DNA of 7,009 nt from Candidatus Zixiibacteriota bacterium (lineage in GTDB: Bacteria; Zixibacteria; MSB-5A5; GN15; JAAZOE01): NCBI GenBank assembly GCA_012797915.1, contig JAAZOE010000285.1, forward strand, positions 1 through 7,009. Direction: 5' to 3'. Shown piece by piece: positions 5,897-7,009 of the stretch (position 1 is the stretch's first letter; each line of letters starts with the position of its first letter). Both the position numbers and the translations under genes were made by a program. Below the pieces are notes generated by a model. That model did no database searches, was not told the origin of the DNA, and saw only the letters and a list, made by a program, of their open reading frames with translations.

Positions 5897-6448
5897 ATGG
5901 CAACCGCCCCAACGGTGTTTTTATGCGGTTTCTCCGGAGCGGGGAAAAGCGAAAGCGGGCGGATTCTGGCCCGCCGGCTAGACCGCGAATTCATCGATAC
6001 CGATGAACTTGTCGCCGAACGGTTGCAGCTGTCAATCCCGGAGATTTTTGCCGTCGAGGGCGAGGAACGGTTTCGCCGGGCGGAACGGGAGGTTATTTGT
6101 TCCGTTGCCGCCGTCCCGCCGGCCGTAGTCGCGCTGGGGGCCGGGGCCATCGCCGACGACGAGAATCTGGAACAGATCAAACGATGCGGTCTGCTGGTTT
6201 ATTTGCGGGTGACGCCGGAAACCGCGCGACGGCGTCTGCAGGGCAGCCATAGTCGTCCGAAATTGGGCTTTTCGCCGGAGGTCCGGGTGGAGGCGATCGA
6301 GGCGCTCATGCGCCAGCGCGAGCCGTATTATCGGCAGGCCGGCTATATGGTGGACACGGAAGGGATGACCCCGGACGAGGTGGCGACTGAAATCGCCCGA
6401 GTGGTGTATGCCGATGAAAGACGAATCGTCGATAACCGTCGACTTTGA
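5897..6448 (+). CDS. aroK: Shikimate kinase
   Basis: Fifth step of the shikimate pathway: ATP-dependent phosphorylation of shikimate at the 3-hydroxyl. At 183 residues it is a standard single-domain P-loop kinase. The Walker A motif is GFSGAGKS (11-18). The shikimate-binding DTD (34-36, D36 matching Asp34 of the Mycobacterium tuberculosis enzyme) is followed by IPEIFAVEGEERFRRAE (48-64) with R60. The glycine-rich substrate loop reads LGAGA (80-84) where most members have GGG. The lid Arg is R120 in SRPKL (usually RPLL), and R141 in REPYY is the C-terminal shikimate-binding Arg. The essential charged residues are present, so it should be active despite the relaxed motifs. ATG 5897 follows the aroE stop by 3 bases, with GGAG at 5882-5885 as a somewhat distant ribosome binding site. 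The 3' end overlaps aroB in another frame. Cluster context makes a role other than AroK unlikely. Confidence 0.95.
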   Translation: MATAPTVFLCGFSGAGKSESGRILARRLDREFIDTDELVAERLQLSIPEIFAVEGEERFRRAEREVICSVAAVPPAVVALGAGAIADDENLEQIKRCGLLVYLRVTPETARRRLQGSHSRPKLGFSPEVRVEAIEALMRQREPYYRQAGYMVDTEGMTPDEVATEIARVVYADERRIVDNRRL

Positions 6449-7009
6449 CGGCCATTCCTGCCCGGTCGCTTTTTCCGGGTGGCGCCGGTGTCTGACGACC
6501 GCGGCCGGAAAGGGACAACGGGCGGTGGTCATTTCCAACCCCGGCGTGTTTGCCTTGCACGGCCGGTCGTTGATCCACGATATCCTGCCGAAGGACTGGC
6601 AGATTGTTCCCCTGATGATGGGGGACGGTGAACGGTTCAAGACCGCCCGGTCAGTCGCCGCCATTCAGGATCAGTTGCTGGCTCTTGATTTTCATCGAAA
6701 CCATCTGATTATCGCCTTCGGCGGCGGCGTGGTGGGTGACACGGCCGGGTTCGCCGCGGCCACGTACCAGCGGGGAATCGGATTCATTCAGGTGCCGACG
6801 ACGCTGGTCGCGATGGTCGATGCCGCCATCGGCGCGAAGGTCGGAATCAATCATCCCCGGGGCAAAAATCTGATCGGGACGTTTTATCAACCGAAGGGGA
6901 TTATAATCAATCCCGATTGGTTGGGAACGCTGCCCGAACGCGAGATGAACGACGGGGTGGCGGAATTGGCCAAGATCGGTTTTCTTGTTTCGAAGACATA
7001 TTTGCAGGC
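6408..7009 (+). CDS. aroB: 3-dehydroquinate synthase, 3'-truncated by the window end
   Basis: Second step of the shikimate pathway: NAD- and divalent metal-dependent cyclisation of DAHP to 3-dehydroquinate. About 200 residues are visible; the frame stays open to the last base. The N-terminal NAD domain contains MGDGERFKT and the signature FGGGVVGDTAGFAAATYQRG (about 104-123). FIQVPTTLVAMVDAAIGAKVGINH (about 126-149) follows, with D138 and K144, then GKNLIGTFYQP. LPEREMNDGVAELAKIGF contains E186, matching the metal-ligand Glu of known enzymes; the two metal-binding His lie beyond the window. Departures from consensus are GAK for GGK at 142-144 and KIG for KYG. The start is ATG 6408 or the in-frame ATG 6414; 6408 was preferred for its spacing from a weak GAG at 6399-6401. 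Either way the gene begins inside aroK (41- or 35-base overlap), suggesting translational coupling. Confidence 0.93.
   Translation, partial: MPMKDESSITVDFDGHSCPVAFSGWRRCLTTAAGKGQRAVVISNPGVFALHGRSLIHDILPKDWQIVPLMMGDGERFKTARSVAAIQDQLLALDFHRNHLIIAFGGGVVGDTAGFAAATYQRGIGFIQVPTTLVAMVDAAIGAKVGINHPRGKNLIGTFYQPKGIIINPDWLGTLPEREMNDGVAELAKIGFLVSKTYLQ

Overview
The window is a stretch of bacterial chromosome that is densely coded on the + strand. It carries biosynthetic and housekeeping genes and shows no mobile element, CRISPR array, tRNA or rRNA. The DNA is GC-rich by eye, the coding style is uniform, and the long minus-strand frames are shadows of the real genes. The organism cannot be named from the sequence. 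The gene order, the class II-like AroA and the divergent DapF would fit an uncultivated Gram-negative lineage (for example of the FCB/Zixibacteria kind), but that is a low-confidence guess.

Layout: (1) bases 1-724 hold the 3' part of a PLP-dependent aminotransferase of the LysN/ARO8 type. (2) Bases 725-876 are a non-coding gap rich in secondary structure. It has a perfect 12-bp hairpin, then a branched stem closed by ACCCGC/GCGGGT and followed by six T, which looks like an intrinsic terminator or attenuator. A possible 21-codon leader ORF ends on the dapF start codon. (3) Bases 877-1734 encode a diaminopimelate epimerase-family protein whose two catalytic cysteines are both serine. (4) A 168-bp gap with a weak candidate promoter precedes argS (1903-3669). 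(5) A tight cluster follows: aroA (3690-5045), aroE (5042-5893), aroK (5897-6448) and aroB (6408 to beyond the window end). The gap or overlap at successive junctions from argS onward is 20 nt, -4 nt, 3 nt and about -41 nt, so argS-aroA-aroE-aroK-aroB very probably form one transcript.

Functionally, AroB (step 2), AroE (step 4), AroK (step 5) and AroA (step 6) supply four of the seven shikimate-pathway steps to chorismate. DAHP synthase, dehydroquinase and chorismate synthase are not in view. The aminotransferase could serve aromatic amino acid or lysine/2-aminoadipate metabolism, and DapF-type enzymes normally act in the lysine/peptidoglycan branch. Together the region looks like an amino acid supply locus.

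Most of the window is ordinary. The observation most worth following up is the Ser/Ser DapF-like protein, which keeps the substrate-binding framework but lacks both thiols of the known two-base mechanism. Second is the structured region upstream of it. Smaller oddities are departures from consensus in AroE (substrate Ser and cofactor loop), AroK, AroB and an insertion in AroA.
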